Shown here in pieces: positions 23,751 to 33,347 of a stretch of 37,710 nt of DNA (positions within the stretch are counted from its first letter, which is position 1; every line of letters starts with the position of its first letter). The stretch is from Tenebrionibacter intestinalis (lineage in GTDB: Bacteria; Pseudomonadota; Gammaproteobacteria; Enterobacterales; Enterobacteriaceae), in the NCBI RefSeq assembly GCF_016632365.1, contig NZ_JAEPBH010000014.1:52769-90478 (forward strand), read 5' to 3'. Below the pieces are notes generated by a model that made no database searches, was not told the DNA's origin, and was given only the letters and a program-made list of their open reading frames with translations. A program made the translations under genes and the position numbers.

Positions 23751-25886
23751 CTACTGCGTTTGTTGCTCAAACAACGCGTGCGAAAGCTCCTGTACGCCGT
23801 GCTTATTCAATAAAATAATGCGGTCTGCGCTGCGTATCGTTTCCGGACGGTGGGCAATAATAATACGGGTAATCGCCATTTCTCTGATGGCTGAGTTAAT
23901 CGCGCTCTCACGCGTAACATCCAGATGGCTGGTGGCCTCGTCAAGTATAAGGATATCAGGCTGGCGATACAGCGCTCGCGCCAGCAGCACACGCTGCATC
24001 TGGCCGCCGGAAAGCGACGATCCCATATCGCCGACCAGGCTGTTATACCCCATCGGCATCAGCATGATATCTTCATGAATCTGCGCCAGCTTCGCCGCCC
24101 TTTCCACCTTATCCTGATCGTAAGTAGCGTCGAAAAAAGAAATGTTGTCAGCAATAGAGCCAGCAAACAGAATATCATCCTGCATAACGCTGCCGATGTG
24201 GTCCCGATACCACGTCATGCCCAGTTTGCGAATATCATGTCCATTGACTTCAATCGTCCCTTTTTCTGGCTTTAACAGGCCAAGCAGCAGTTTCACAAGC
24301 GTTGATTTTCCCTGCCCGGAAGGGCCGATAATCGCCACCGATTCGCCCGCATGAATAGACAGCGTACAGTTTTCAAATACCCACGGTTCGGTCACGGCAT
24401 AGCGGAATGAGAGGTTATTAATCTCCACAGCAAGCGCGCCCTGATGCGTTGGCAGCGCCACCGCGTTATCCATATCGCCTTCCCGGTCCATCAATACAAT
24501 ATCGGCTAAACGTTCGCCGTGCAGACGCAACATCCAGAATTCGATGATGGCGTTAATCAGGCCGGTCGCACGGCTGAGAAACTGATCGGCAAAGCTGGAG
24601 AACGCAATCAGCATCCCCCCGGTGAAATTGCCGTCCAGCACTTCCAGCGCCGCCATCCAGATAAGCACAATGCGGCCAATGCCGGAAATGGTGCCCTGGA
24701 GCGTGCTGAAACCTATCGACAAACGCTGAATATGAACGCCTTTATTTGTCGCCTCAACCAGTTCGTTCGCATAAGAAGAAACGCGCATCTCCTGCTTATT
24801 ATTAAGCTTTACCGCCTGCACCCCGCGAATTGATTCCAGCAGTTGCGACTGGGCGCGGGCGCTGGCGATCAGTTGATCCTCGTTGGCCTGGCGGAACGGG
24901 CGGAATGACACCCAGCGGATAATGATATAAAGCAACAGCAGCCCGATCACAACGAAGGTCAGTTTCACGTTGTAGGCAAACAGCACAAACAGCGTCACGA
25001 TCGCCATGACTCCGTCCAGAACAGAGGAGATAAACCGGCTGGTTAACGTATTCTGAATAGTATTAATGGAGCCGAAACGCGAAACAATATCGCCAACGTG
25101 GCGTTCCTCAAACCAGGACATCGGCAGGCCGAGCAGATGCGAGCAAACGTTGGCAGACCACTGCACGCTCAGCATGCTGGAAAACCACGTCGTCACCCAG
25201 CTACGAATCGCGGAAATTATGTTCTGCAACAATACGACGACAATAAATGCCGTCCCCAGCAGCGTCAGCAAATTATTATCGGCTGACGGCAACACCTGAT
25301 CCATTACCCACTGGGTATAAAACGGCGCCAGCAGGCCAAACAGCTCCAGGCCAACGGACAAAATCATAACCTGAGCGAAAGCTGAACGGATACCGGTAAC
25401 GTTGCCGATAAGCTTGAACATCGAGAAGGATTCTTTTTCCTCTTTTTTCTCGAAGGTCGCTGCGGGCATCAGCTCCAGCGCAACGCCGGTAAAAGAGGTG
25501 GAAACTTCATCAAGCGGCACTTCGCGGCGGCCACGCGCCGGATCGTGAATCGTGATTTTCTTTTTCGAAACGCTTTTCAGTACGACAAAGTGATTCATAT
25601 CCCAGTGCAGGATGCACGGCATACGTAGCTTATGTAGCTCGTCAATATCAAGGCGCAGCGCGCGCGTCGACATGCCAAGCTGCTGAGACACCAGCATAAC
25701 ATCACCGAGCGTCGCCCCTTTTAACGACGTGGAGAAACGGCGGCGCAGCGTTATCATATCGATCTTATGACCGAAGTAGTTGGCTATCATACCAACGCAG
25801 GTAAGGCCGCACTCCGCCGCCTGGGTCTGCTGAATAACCGGTAGCTTCTTACGCCAGGAAAAATTTAACTTATCTAATAAATTCAT
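23751..25886 (-). CDS. C39-peptidase ABC exporter, canonical triad
   Basis: A 711-residue CvaB/RaxB-like exporter. The N-terminal C39 domain has Gln20, Cys26 (AECGLTC), His99 (DMNHFVVL) and Asp115 (IHDPARG), a complete triad. The membrane domain spans about residues 160-450, and the ATPase has Walker A IGPSGQGKST, signature LSGGQMQR, Walker B ILILDEATSHLD and H-loop IAHR. It should remove double-glycine leaders and drive export with the HlyD-like and TolC-like proteins encoded just upstream. No peptide precursor lies beside it; the two at 15068-15486 are the nearest candidates. It is the last gene of its operon and is followed by the structured block and terminator. Confidence 0.93.
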   Translation of the reverse strand: MNLLDKLNFSWRKKLPVIQQTQAAECGLTCVGMIANYFGHKIDMITLRRRFSTSLKGATLGDVMLVSQQLGMSTRALRLDIDELHKLRMPCILHWDMNHFVVLKSVSKKKITIHDPARGRREVPLDEVSTSFTGVALELMPAATFEKKEEKESFSMFKLIGNVTGIRSAFAQVMILSVGLELFGLLAPFYTQWVMDQVLPSADNNLLTLLGTAFIVVVLLQNIISAIRSWVTTWFSSMLSVQWSANVCSHLLGLPMSWFEERHVGDIVSRFGSINTIQNTLTSRFISSVLDGVMAIVTLFVLFAYNVKLTFVVIGLLLLYIIIRWVSFRPFRQANEDQLIASARAQSQLLESIRGVQAVKLNNKQEMRVSSYANELVEATNKGVHIQRLSIGFSTLQGTISGIGRIVLIWMAALEVLDGNFTGGMLIAFSSFADQFLSRATGLINAIIEFWMLRLHGERLADIVLMDREGDMDNAVALPTHQGALAVEINNLSFRYAVTEPWVFENCTLSIHAGESVAIIGPSGQGKSTLVKLLLGLLKPEKGTIEVNGHDIRKLGMTWYRDHIGSVMQDDILFAGSIADNISFFDATYDQDKVERAAKLAQIHEDIMLMPMGYNSLVGDMGSSLSGGQMQRVLLARALYRQPDILILDEATSHLDVTRESAINSAIREMAITRIIIAHRPETIRSADRIILLNKHGVQELSHALFEQQTQ

Positions 25887-25912
25887 TGGGATAACCTTTT
25901 TTCTTATCGTTC

Positions 25913-27172
25913 TCAGGAAGACGTGCTGCGTGCAAGCGCGTAAAGCGGCTCAAGTACCCATTCATAAAGACGGCGCTTGTCGATAAGAAAGTCTGCCTCT
26001 ACTGCGCTACCCGGCTGAAGCCGCACGGGTTTTCCATAAGCTTTAATAAACTGGTTATCCAGCTTCACTTTCACCAGGTAGTGTTGCTCCTGCACCTGGT
26101 TATTGCCGGTAATTTGCGCGACCTCCTGTGGAGAAAGCGCCACGCGCGATACCTCAACCACTTTGCCAAGCTGTTGGCCAAACTTCTGCCACGGATAGGC
26201 CTGATAGCGCAGCACTACACGCTGCCCGGCCTGAATAAAGCCAATCGCACGGCTACTTACCATAATGCGCGCCTGAAGTTCGGTATTCTCAGGTAGCAGC
26301 GAGGCAACCGTTTGGCCATTCGCGACAATTTGTCCACGTTTTACGACCACCGATGCCACCGTTGCTTTTTGCGGCGCGTTTAGCACCACTGAACGGCGGG
26401 ATTCATTTTCCATCAGATTTTGTTTCAGCTCGGCCAGACGCCTGTCGATATCGTTAGCTTTATTGATCACATTGATGGGTTGCTCACGAATTTGCTGCTG
26501 GGTCTGGGTGAGCTGCTGCTGAAGATCGATACGCTGACGCGCCACATCCTGCAACCGCGATTCCGCCTCCAGGCGCGCGGTTTCCTGCTCTTCCACCTGG
26601 CTGTTGGATGCGTATCCTTCTTTACGCATCATCTTATATTTATTGACCTTTTCCGCCGCCAGTTTCGTCTGTTGCATACGGCTGGCATAAATATCGCTCA
26701 GGCGGCGTAACTGCTGCTCCAGCAGCCTTTTTTTATCTTCCAGCCCTTTGCGGGTTTCTTCTGAAAGAATATAAAGATTGGCGCGCTCTTTAATCAGCAT
26801 GTCGTGCTGTAATTCAAGCTGCTCGGCAATAGTTTCGCGCGTCTGGCCATATTTGGTCGCCACTTCGGAAGAGATAGTAATAAGCGGCGCGCCTTTCTCC
26901 ACACTGTCGCCCTCGTTGATTGACAGTTCGGTAACCGTGCCGGGGTTTATCGCGACGATATCCATCACGCCCTCAACGGGGATGAGCGCGCCTGTCGCCG
27001 TTTCACGTTTGGTATAAGTGCCAAAAAAGAAGAAAACTAACGTTGCAACAGTAATAAGCCCAACCAGGCCAACAATGACCCATCGATAGGGCGGGCAATA
27101 GAGCGCCACGCTACCAATTGCTTTTGATTTATTCGCCTCAAGCGCTTCCTTGCGAAACAAAGATTCAGACAT
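25913..27172 (-). CDS. HlyD/CvaA-like membrane-fusion adaptor
   Basis: A 419-residue adaptor with a cytoplasmic N-tail of about 30 residues, one membrane helix (WVIVGLVGLITVATLVFFFF, about 31-50) and a periplasmic part with lipoyl-like segments (GTVTELSINEGDSVEKGAPL and ATVASVVVKRGQIV) flanking a long coiled coil rich in Glu, Gln and Arg. This is the CvaA/HlyD layout for bacteriocin exporters. It links the C39 ABC protein in the inner membrane to the TolC-like channel. It lies 17 bases after the TolC-like gene and 26 bases before the ABC gene, so all three are co-transcribed. Confidence 0.92.
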   Translation of the reverse strand: MSESLFRKEALEANKSKAIGSVALYCPPYRWVIVGLVGLITVATLVFFFFGTYTKRETATGALIPVEGVMDIVAINPGTVTELSINEGDSVEKGAPLITISSEVATKYGQTRETIAEQLELQHDMLIKERANLYILSEETRKGLEDKKRLLEQQLRRLSDIYASRMQQTKLAAEKVNKYKMMRKEGYASNSQVEEQETARLEAESRLQDVARQRIDLQQQLTQTQQQIREQPINVINKANDIDRRLAELKQNLMENESRRSVVLNAPQKATVASVVVKRGQIVANGQTVASLLPENTELQARIMVSSRAIGFIQAGQRVVLRYQAYPWQKFGQQLGKVVEVSRVALSPQEVAQITGNNQVQEQHYLVKVKLDNQFIKAYGKPVRLQPGSAVEADFLIDKRRLYEWVLEPLYALARSTSS

Positions 27173-27189
27173 AACGATTTTCCTAAATA

Positions 27190-28521
27190 TTACGGGCGAA
27201 CAGGGCAGTTGAACCTGTTCAGATACGAATAATCGAGATCGCCCGACGTGGCTGCCAGCTTAATGCCGGAAACCACATATTCGTACTGCGCCTGGGCAAG
27301 ATCGCTCAGGGACTTGAAATAATCTTTCTCAGCATTAAGCGCGTCGATAGTCGTACGCAGCCCCAGCTCACGCGCATACTTAGTGGATTCCATGCGACGT
27401 TTCGCGGAAACAATAGCCTTACGCTGGGCGCTCATTCTGGCCTCGCCCGAGCGTAAACCCGACCAGGCGCTTTCCAGATCCTGCATCGCCTGACGCTGCG
27501 CGTCGATAAGCCGCTCTCTTGACTGCTCTTTACGGTGCGACGCTTCAATGCTTTGTGAAACCTGACTGCCGCCAGCGAACAGCGGCATCGACACATTAAC
27601 GCCTACGTTAGTGTTTCGGGTTTTGGATGTGGTGCCGAAATACTTATCCAGCTCATTGCCATTCTCTGCGCGGCTCCAGTTATTGCCATAGGACGCCTGC
27701 AGCGATACCACCGGCATATGCCGACCGGTAGCGGCAAGCGTATCGGCGCGGCTTTGTTCCAGCGAAAACTCTGCCGCACGCACATTGAGGTTTTGACGGG
27801 CAGTACGTTCTTTAAGCTGCAACAACTGCGGTAAATTGTGAGGAGCGATACAATCCATACCGCCTGGAGGAATACTATTGCCGGATAAACCGGTTAGCTT
27901 TTCAAAGCGAATACGCGCATCCTTAAGTTTGCTTTCAATGGTAATAACATCCGCCACGGCATTATCGTAATTCGCCTGCGCCTCATCCACTTCAAGGCGG
28001 GTCTGGTCGCCGATATCCAGCGCCTTTTGCGCGCCGCTTAATTGCTTCTGGTATGCCGAACGCGCTTTATCAGCGTTATCTAACAGCCGCGAAGTATAAA
28101 TAACGGTAAACCAGGCATCGCTGACGTCGCTAATCAGCTTTTGCTGGGCAATCATATATTTTACTTCGGCTTCGTCCGCCATCGCATCGGCGCGGCGCCA
28201 GGTAGCATACTTTTCCAGATCGAACAGCGGTTGCGTAAGCGTTACCACATAATTGTGCCGCCTGACGCCCGCTGCATAAGTAGCCTTCGGTTGATCCTGG
28301 CGTGAATAGCCGCCGTTAAGCGTGACGACAGGTAAAAGCCCTGAAAACCCCTGCAGACGCTTTTGCTGCTCGGCATCTTTCAGGCTGCGCTCTGCCAGGA
28401 TGCCCGCATCATATCGATCTGCGGCGATAACGGCTTCCTGCAACGTTAACGCGCTTACGCGCGTGGCGGTAAAAAAAAACACAGATGAAATCACTATTTT
28501 TGTTAGAAAATTAACCTTCAT
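27190..28521 (-). CDS. TolC-family outer-membrane channel
   Basis: A 443-residue protein with a cleavable signal peptide (ending RVSA) and mature start LTLQEAVIAADRYDAGILAERSLKDAEQQ, typical of TolC proteins. Two repeats of helix-rich coiled-coil segments and short beta-strands are visible (for example TRLEVDEAQANYDNAVADVI and the later LRTTIDALNAEKDYF). There is no lipobox, unlike the outer-membrane factor at 6697. It completes a type I secretion system with the HlyD-like and C39 ABC proteins. It starts 4 bases after the stop of the LuxR-type regulator, so regulator and exporter are probably one transcript. Confidence 0.92.
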   Translation of the reverse strand: MKVNFLTKIVISSVFFFTATRVSALTLQEAVIAADRYDAGILAERSLKDAEQQKRLQGFSGLLPVVTLNGGYSRQDQPKATYAAGVRRHNYVVTLTQPLFDLEKYATWRRADAMADEAEVKYMIAQQKLISDVSDAWFTVIYTSRLLDNADKARSAYQKQLSGAQKALDIGDQTRLEVDEAQANYDNAVADVITIESKLKDARIRFEKLTGLSGNSIPPGGMDCIAPHNLPQLLQLKERTARQNLNVRAAEFSLEQSRADTLAATGRHMPVVSLQASYGNNWSRAENGNELDKYFGTTSKTRNTNVGVNVSMPLFAGGSQVSQSIEASHRKEQSRERLIDAQRQAMQDLESAWSGLRSGEARMSAQRKAIVSAKRRMESTKYARELGLRTTIDALNAEKDYFKSLSDLAQAQYEYVVSGIKLAATSGDLDYSYLNRFNCPVRP

Positions 28522-28525
28522 ATCG

Positions 28526-29188
28526 TTATTTCAGCATCCCTGCAGTATGAATATATTTAATTAGTTCACTATTATTGGAAACATTAAGCTTCTTCATTGC
28601 GTTATGTTTTTGTGTGGCTACCGTACTTAAAGCTCTGCTTTTCCGCGCTGCAATTTCTGAAATAGAGTAACCTTGCGCAACTAAATATACGACTTCCCAT
28701 TCCCGTGAAGACAGCGTATCCGCACGCTTTCTGGCTGCGCTCAGGCTGGCGCGAAGGTGGCTGGAGACAAACGGCGTTGCCTCTTTAGCACGCAAAATAT
28801 AGTCAATAGCCTTATTCAGTTCAGAAATATCGTCATTCATACTTACCGCCGCTTCAAACTCCATTTCAACAATACGGCGCATAAGCCAGGGGTTATTATC
28901 CGCAACCAATAACCCCCGGCGAACATGATGTTCAAGGCATAATTGTTTGAATTTTTTATTTGCTGCGTGATCCCATGCCTTATTGCCATAAAGGTAATGA
29001 AATTCAGTCAATAACACATCAACCAGCCCCTGGGATATCCTCTCAAACAACGTATCCAGTGACGGAACCAGCGACAGCGCGATCTGGCGCCCTTTTATCC
29101 CCTTTTCAATATACTGGCAAAGGATTTTCTGAAATATATTTTCTTCGTAAAAAACTATCACATTCTGAGGACGTTTTATATCTTCCAT
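28526..29188 (-). CDS. LuxR-type regulator with Glu at the acceptor site
   Basis: A 220-residue protein if started at ATG 29188; a TTG at 29221 would add 11 residues and neither has a clear ribosome-binding site. The N-terminal domain aligns with RcsB-like receivers (NVIVFYEENIFQKIL with an acidic pair as EE), but the acceptor position holds Glu62 (LLTEFHYL) in place of Asp. The C-terminal domain is a LuxR helix-turn-helix: LSSREWEVVYLVAQGYSISEIAARKSRALSTVATQKHNAMKKL. It precedes the exporter genes with a 4-base gap. Glu can mimic phospho-Asp, so the protein may be active without a kinase. Confidence 0.82.
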   Translation of the reverse strand: MEDIKRPQNVIVFYEENIFQKILCQYIEKGIKGRQIALSLVPSLDTLFERISQGLVDVLLTEFHYLYGNKAWDHAANKKFKQLCLEHHVRRGLLVADNNPWLMRRIVEMEFEAAVSMNDDISELNKAIDYILRAKEATPFVSSHLRASLSAARKRADTLSSREWEVVYLVAQGYSISEIAARKSRALSTVATQKHNAMKKLNVSNNSELIKYIHTAGMLK

Positions 29189-29646
29189 TACATAATCGCC
29201 GTTAAAAATTGCCTTTGACAAATGTTTATTAAAAATTAAAAGTTCTTATTCAGCACTTCATATATTACTTTTTCCACACCATCCGCTCTCTTCCGTAAGC
29301 AGGGCGCAAAAAGTAGTCTAAATCGGCAAGCGCCTCAAAGTATTTTAGAATTTTTACTATCTCAAAACCAGCACCCCTTTCCAGGTAAATCCAAAAAATC
29401 CAGTCAAACGTTACAATTAAGAATGTTCTTCCGAAAAATCTTATTATCAAAATATAATCACCGTGAGCTATAATTTATAATGCAGCCTAACAAAAGAGGC
29501 TATGCTATACGTTATACTCTGTAAGGCTAAAAAAACCTTATACGCCACATAATAACCGGGCGTGATTGATTAATAACGCCAGATAACGAAGTACTGTGTG
29601 GCTATCACCTGACTTTTTACAATTAACTATGCTAAGGAATGCGTTT
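29189..29646. promoter_or_regulatory. Divergent intergenic region, LuxR gene and autotransporter
   Basis: About 460 AT-rich bases separate the leftward LuxR/exporter operon from the rightward autotransporter. A 61-codon frame on the minus strand (29265-29450) has no supportable start or relatives. The sequence from about 29500 contains TATGCT and TATACT, candidate -10 elements for the autotransporter, without an obvious -35. Both divergent promoters should lie here, so it is a likely control point for adhesin and exporter together. Confidence 0.4.
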
Positions 29647-32600
29647 ATGTCGTGGAGCCCTCGCATCCCCTTCCCGCATAACAAAGTGTTTGCGGGAATG
29701 TGTTTAATGGCTTTGCCTGCTGCGCCAGCTATGGCCGCAGGTTTTCTTGCCGGAACAAATGAAACAATTTCAGTCTCTAAATCCTATGCGGCTACAGGCG
29801 TGGGCGATGTGCCCCTTACAGCCTCCGGCGCAGGAGCGACTATTGAAACTACAGGAAATTTCCTAAATTTCAACAGTACAATGAATTCAACTTCGGTTGC
29901 CAGCGCGAAAGATGGCGGCGCGCTTATTATTAATAGCAATACCACGCTAACAGGAAGCGGCAGCACAGCGGATACCGTCGCGCTGAATAACGGTAATTTA
30001 ACCGCCGCTGAAGAGGTAACGATTACCTCTTCAGGCGCCGGCTCCCGGGGCATTAACGCCGCAAATGGATCGCAGGTATCGCTTGACAGCAGTGACGTCA
30101 ACGCATCCGGCTCCTCTGACGGCGCGGTTTCACTAGGCAACGGCAGCATGCTCAATGCCAACAAATCAAAAATTAACTCTTCCGATAAAGCGACGGGGCT
30201 TTTGCTTAAAGCCGACAGCACAGACGCCAAAGCAAGCGCAGTGCTGACAAAAACAAAAGTTGGCGCGCAAAACAACCATGCTATTAGCATCGTAAACGGC
30301 GACCTCCAGCTTATTGCAGGCTCCAGCGCCAACAGCTCCGGCGAGAATAGCAACGCGATTAATGCTGGCGCTGGCGCAACGGTCACCGTTAGCGACTCCA
30401 ATATTTCAACGCAGGGCAACGGCGGCGAAGCTATTTTACTCACCGATGCCAGCAGCACGCTTACTGCGCAGGGTACCACTATCGTTACCAGCGGCGATAA
30501 CGCCAATGCAATCAGGGCAAATGCCGGGGAGGTTAAACTAACAGGCGGAACCGTACAGACCCAGGGCTCCCAGTCTTACGGGCTTTTCTCCCAGGGCGCT
30601 TCGATTACTGGCGACAGCGATTTAGCCATTACCACCGATGGCGAAAACGGCGTTGGCGCCTATGCCTCTCGCGGCGGTAACATCACGCTTACCGATACAA
30701 TCGTGACGACCGGTTCAGCGACAACCGCTGGCGGCATCGGCCTGATGGCGGCAACTGACGGCGCCATTAACGCAACAACGGTTACCGTAACAACAAACGG
30801 TAACAGCGCCGCAGCGGTTAACGCCCAGCAGGGCACAATCACCATCGCTGACAGCACCATCAATACCGTGGGCACCAACAGCGAAGGCCTGCTTTCACAG
30901 GCGGGCAGTATTGATGCAACTAAAGTTAATGTCACTACAACAGGCAATAATTCGGCCGCCGCCTCTGCCGCTTTAGGCTCTGTCAAGCTGACCGGCGGCA
31001 TGCTGAACACCACCGGCACAAGCAGCGCGGGCATTTTCGCCCCCATTAGCGGCACAGTTGACGCCAGCGACGTTACCGTCACCACCAAAGGCGACGGTTC
31101 TTCCGCGGTTTCTGCAACTGCAAGCCCTACTATCACCCTGAAAGACAGCGAACTCAGCACGGCGGGCGCAGGCAGCCACGGTATTTTCGCTTCCGCAGGC
31201 TCTCAGGTTGATGCTAACAACGTAAACGCCACCACCGAAGGGGAAGGCAGCCATGCGTTGCTGGTTAACCAGGGTACTATCAGCCTGAATACAGGTTCCC
31301 TGACAACAAAGGGCAACGCCGCTGCAATTTTCGTTACCGGAAAAGATTTCTCGCAGCCAAACGCCGCTCAGAATGTTGCCATTAACAGCAGAGCCATACC
31401 GCAGGCGAGCGAAGTTAATCTGACTTCCGTTACCGTTGATTCCGCACAGGCAGCCGTGCAGAGCAAAGGCGGCATGCTGAACCTGAATACCACTGGCACA
31501 ACGCTTAACAGCGCAACCGGCCTGGTGCTTGACGCGCATACTGACGACGCCGATCCGAGCGTGCTCAGCACAATCAACATAAAGGCCGACAGCAGCATAC
31601 TTAACGGTTCTCTGGTTTCTGATAATACGCAGAATGCCACCCACGTAGCGCTCAGCAACGCCAGTAGCCTGAAAGGCTACGCGAAAGACATCACCTCCGT
31701 TACGCTTGACGACTCCAGTCGCTGGGACATGACCGAAAGTTCTAATGTGCAGTCGCTTACCAATAACGGCATTATTACTTTCAGCGAGCCGACCAACGGC
31801 GCTTACAAAACGCTGACCGTGAATGGCGACTACACCGGTAACGGCGGTACGCTCATCATGAACACGCTGTTAGGCGATGACAGCTCCCCGACCGACCAGC
31901 TTATTGTCACCGGCGATGTTAAAGAGGGTGATACCAAAGTCACCATCAATAACATGGGGGGTAAAGGGGCTTATACGGTTGAAGGCATCAAAGTTGTCGA
32001 CGTAGGCGGGACTTCTTACGGTACCTTTACCAGCACAGGCCGTATTGTCGCAGGCGCCTATGACTATAACCTTGAAAAGCAAAATCAGAGCTGGTATCTG
32101 ACAAACAAAGCGCCGGTTATCCCTGAGCCGGTGGAGCCGGACAATCCGGATAACCCGGACAACCCGGACAACCCGGATAACCCGAACAATCCGGATAACC
32201 CGGATAACCCGGATAACCCGAACAAACCGGATAACCCGGACAATTCAGGCGACAACGGTTCCGTCAATCCGCCAGTTATCCCTGTTCCAGACCCGGATAA
32301 GGGTATTTCTCAGATACGACCGGAATCAGGTTCCTACCTCGCCAACCAGCAGGCAGCGAACACCATGTTTGAACACCGCATGCAGGACCGCCTCGGTGAA
32401 GTCAGCTACGCGCGTACTGCAGAAGGCGCCCACGCCGATGGCGTATGGATGCGTCATGTCGCAAGCCATAACCGCTTTACCGACAGCAGCGGGCAGTTGA
32501 AAACGCAAACCAACCGTTATGTGCTTCAGCTAGGCGCAGACCTGGTTGAAGGGAGTACAGACGGCAGCGATCGCTGGCTTGTGGGCGTGATGGGCGGCTA

Positions 32601-33276
32601 CGGAAACGCGCAGAGCAATACCCGCTCTAACTTAACGGGATACCGCTCATACGGCAAAGTAGAAGGTTACAGCGCCGGTATATACGCCACATGGCTACAG
32701 TCCGCACAGAACATGAACGGCGCCTATGTGGACACCTGGGTGCTGTACAACTGGTTCAACAATACGGTTAACGGAGAACAGTTAGCAAGCGAGCATTATC
32801 ACTCCAAAGGCATTACGGCCTCTGTAGAAGCTGGTTATACACTCCCTTTAACACAGGGTGTTAACACAAGCAGTTTCCTGCAGCCTAAAGCTCAGTTAAC
32901 CTGGATGGACGTGACGGCCAATAAGCATCATGAGCACAACGGCACCTGGGTAACAGACAACAAGGAAGGGATGCTCGCCAGCCGCCTTGGCGTGCGCGCT
33001 TATCTGAAAGGTCATAGCAGCCTGGATAACAATACGGGTCGTGACTTCCAGCCGTTTGTGGAAGCGAACTGGATCCATAACTTCAACGACTATAGCGTGA
33101 AGATGGACGATATCACTAACCATATCGCCGGTAATGAGAACATTGGTGAACTGAAAGTGGGCGTCGAGGGCAAACTCGCCACTGACTTCACGATGTGGGG
33201 CAACGTTGCTCAACAGCTTGGCGATGCAGGCTACTCTGATACCACGGTAATAGTAGGCGCACGCCTCAACTTCTGA
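29647..33276 (+). CDS. Autotransporter adhesin with pertactin-like passenger
   Basis: A 1209-residue type V secreted protein. The start ATG 29647 follows TAAGGAATGCGTTT; the frame continues to 29596 without a site. A signal peptide ends near residue 30 (APAMA). The passenger (about 31-830) is a Gly/Ser/Thr/Asn-rich beta-helix with rung-like repeats of about 23 residues, often paired into units of about 46-49 residues (TTxGxNSxA, then VxLTGGxxxTxG). A proline-rich linker of 12 Pro-Asp-Asn-type units spans 831-866. Residues about 900-1209 are the beta-barrel, ending ARLNF. It has almost no cysteine in the passenger, as usual for autotransporters. It resembles AIDA/MisL-type adhesins in layout. 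A strong terminator follows. Confidence 0.93.
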   Translation: MSWSPRIPFPHNKVFAGMCLMALPAAPAMAAGFLAGTNETISVSKSYAATGVGDVPLTASGAGATIETTGNFLNFNSTMNSTSVASAKDGGALIINSNTTLTGSGSTADTVALNNGNLTAAEEVTITSSGAGSRGINAANGSQVSLDSSDVNASGSSDGAVSLGNGSMLNANKSKINSSDKATGLLLKADSTDAKASAVLTKTKVGAQNNHAISIVNGDLQLIAGSSANSSGENSNAINAGAGATVTVSDSNISTQGNGGEAILLTDASSTLTAQGTTIVTSGDNANAIRANAGEVKLTGGTVQTQGSQSYGLFSQGASITGDSDLAITTDGENGVGAYASRGGNITLTDTIVTTGSATTAGGIGLMAATDGAINATTVTVTTNGNSAAAVNAQQGTITIADSTINTVGTNSEGLLSQAGSIDATKVNVTTTGNNSAAASAALGSVKLTGGMLNTTGTSSAGIFAPISGTVDASDVTVTTKGDGSSAVSATASPTITLKDSELSTAGAGSHGIFASAGSQVDANNVNATTEGEGSHALLVNQGTISLNTGSLTTKGNAAAIFVTGKDFSQPNAAQNVAINSRAIPQASEVNLTSVTVDSAQAAVQSKGGMLNLNTTGTTLNSATGLVLDAHTDDADPSVLSTINIKADSSILNGSLVSDNTQNATHVALSNASSLKGYAKDITSVTLDDSSRWDMTESSNVQSLTNNGIITFSEPTNGAYKTLTVNGDYTGNGGTLIMNTLLGDDSSPTDQLIVTGDVKEGDTKVTINNMGGKGAYTVEGIKVVDVGGTSYGTFTSTGRIVAGAYDYNLEKQNQSWYLTNKAPVIPEPVEPDNPDNPDNPDNPDNPNNPDNPDNPDNPNKPDNPDNSGDNGSVNPPVIPVPDPDKGISQIRPESGSYLANQQAANTMFEHRMQDRLGEVSYARTAEGAHADGVWMRHVASHNRFTDSSGQLKTQTNRYVLQLGADLVEGSTDGSDRWLVGVMGGYGNAQSNTRSNLTGYRSYGKVEGYSAGIYATWLQSAQNMNGAYVDTWVLYNWFNNTVNGEQLASEHYHSKGITASVEAGYTLPLTQGVNTSSFLQPKAQLTWMDVTANKHHEHNGTWVTDNKEGMLASRLGVRAYLKGHSSLDNNTGRDFQPFVEANWIHNFNDYSVKMDDITNHIAGNENIGELKVGVEGKLATDFTMWGNVAQQLGDAGYSDTTVIVGARLNF
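32137..32244 (+). repeat. Twelve 9-base units encoding Pro-Asp-Asn
   Basis: Twelve consecutive in-frame 9-base units encode PDN, with variants PNN at unit 6 and PNK at unit 10. The bases vary at third positions (CCG GAT AAC, CCG GAC AAC, CCG GAC AAT), so the array is partly homogenised. It forms the linker between passenger and translocator. Length variation by recombination would stay in frame, changing how far the passenger stands off the surface. Confidence 0.9.
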
Positions 33277-33307
33277 TAGGGGAAGTTAAAAGCGTCGTCT
33301 TTAACCC

Positions 33308-33347
33308 GCGCCGAAGCGATACGTACTAATCGCTTCGGCGCTTTTTT
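33308..33347 (+). terminator. Strong intrinsic terminator after the autotransporter
   Basis: A perfect 13-bp stem, GCGCCGAAGCGAT / ATCGCTTCGGCGC, with an 8-base loop, is followed by six thymines. It lies about 30 bases past the autotransporter stop. Confidence 0.92.

Noticed and set aside
29265-29450. 61-codon minus-strand frame upstream of the exporter regulator
   Set aside because: No ribosome-binding site, AT-driven composition and its position across the expected divergent promoters argue against a gene.
30973-31644. Minus-strand open frames inside the autotransporter
   Set aside because: Repetitive passenger DNA gives long antisense frames; their sequence mirrors the repeats and has no independent gene signals.
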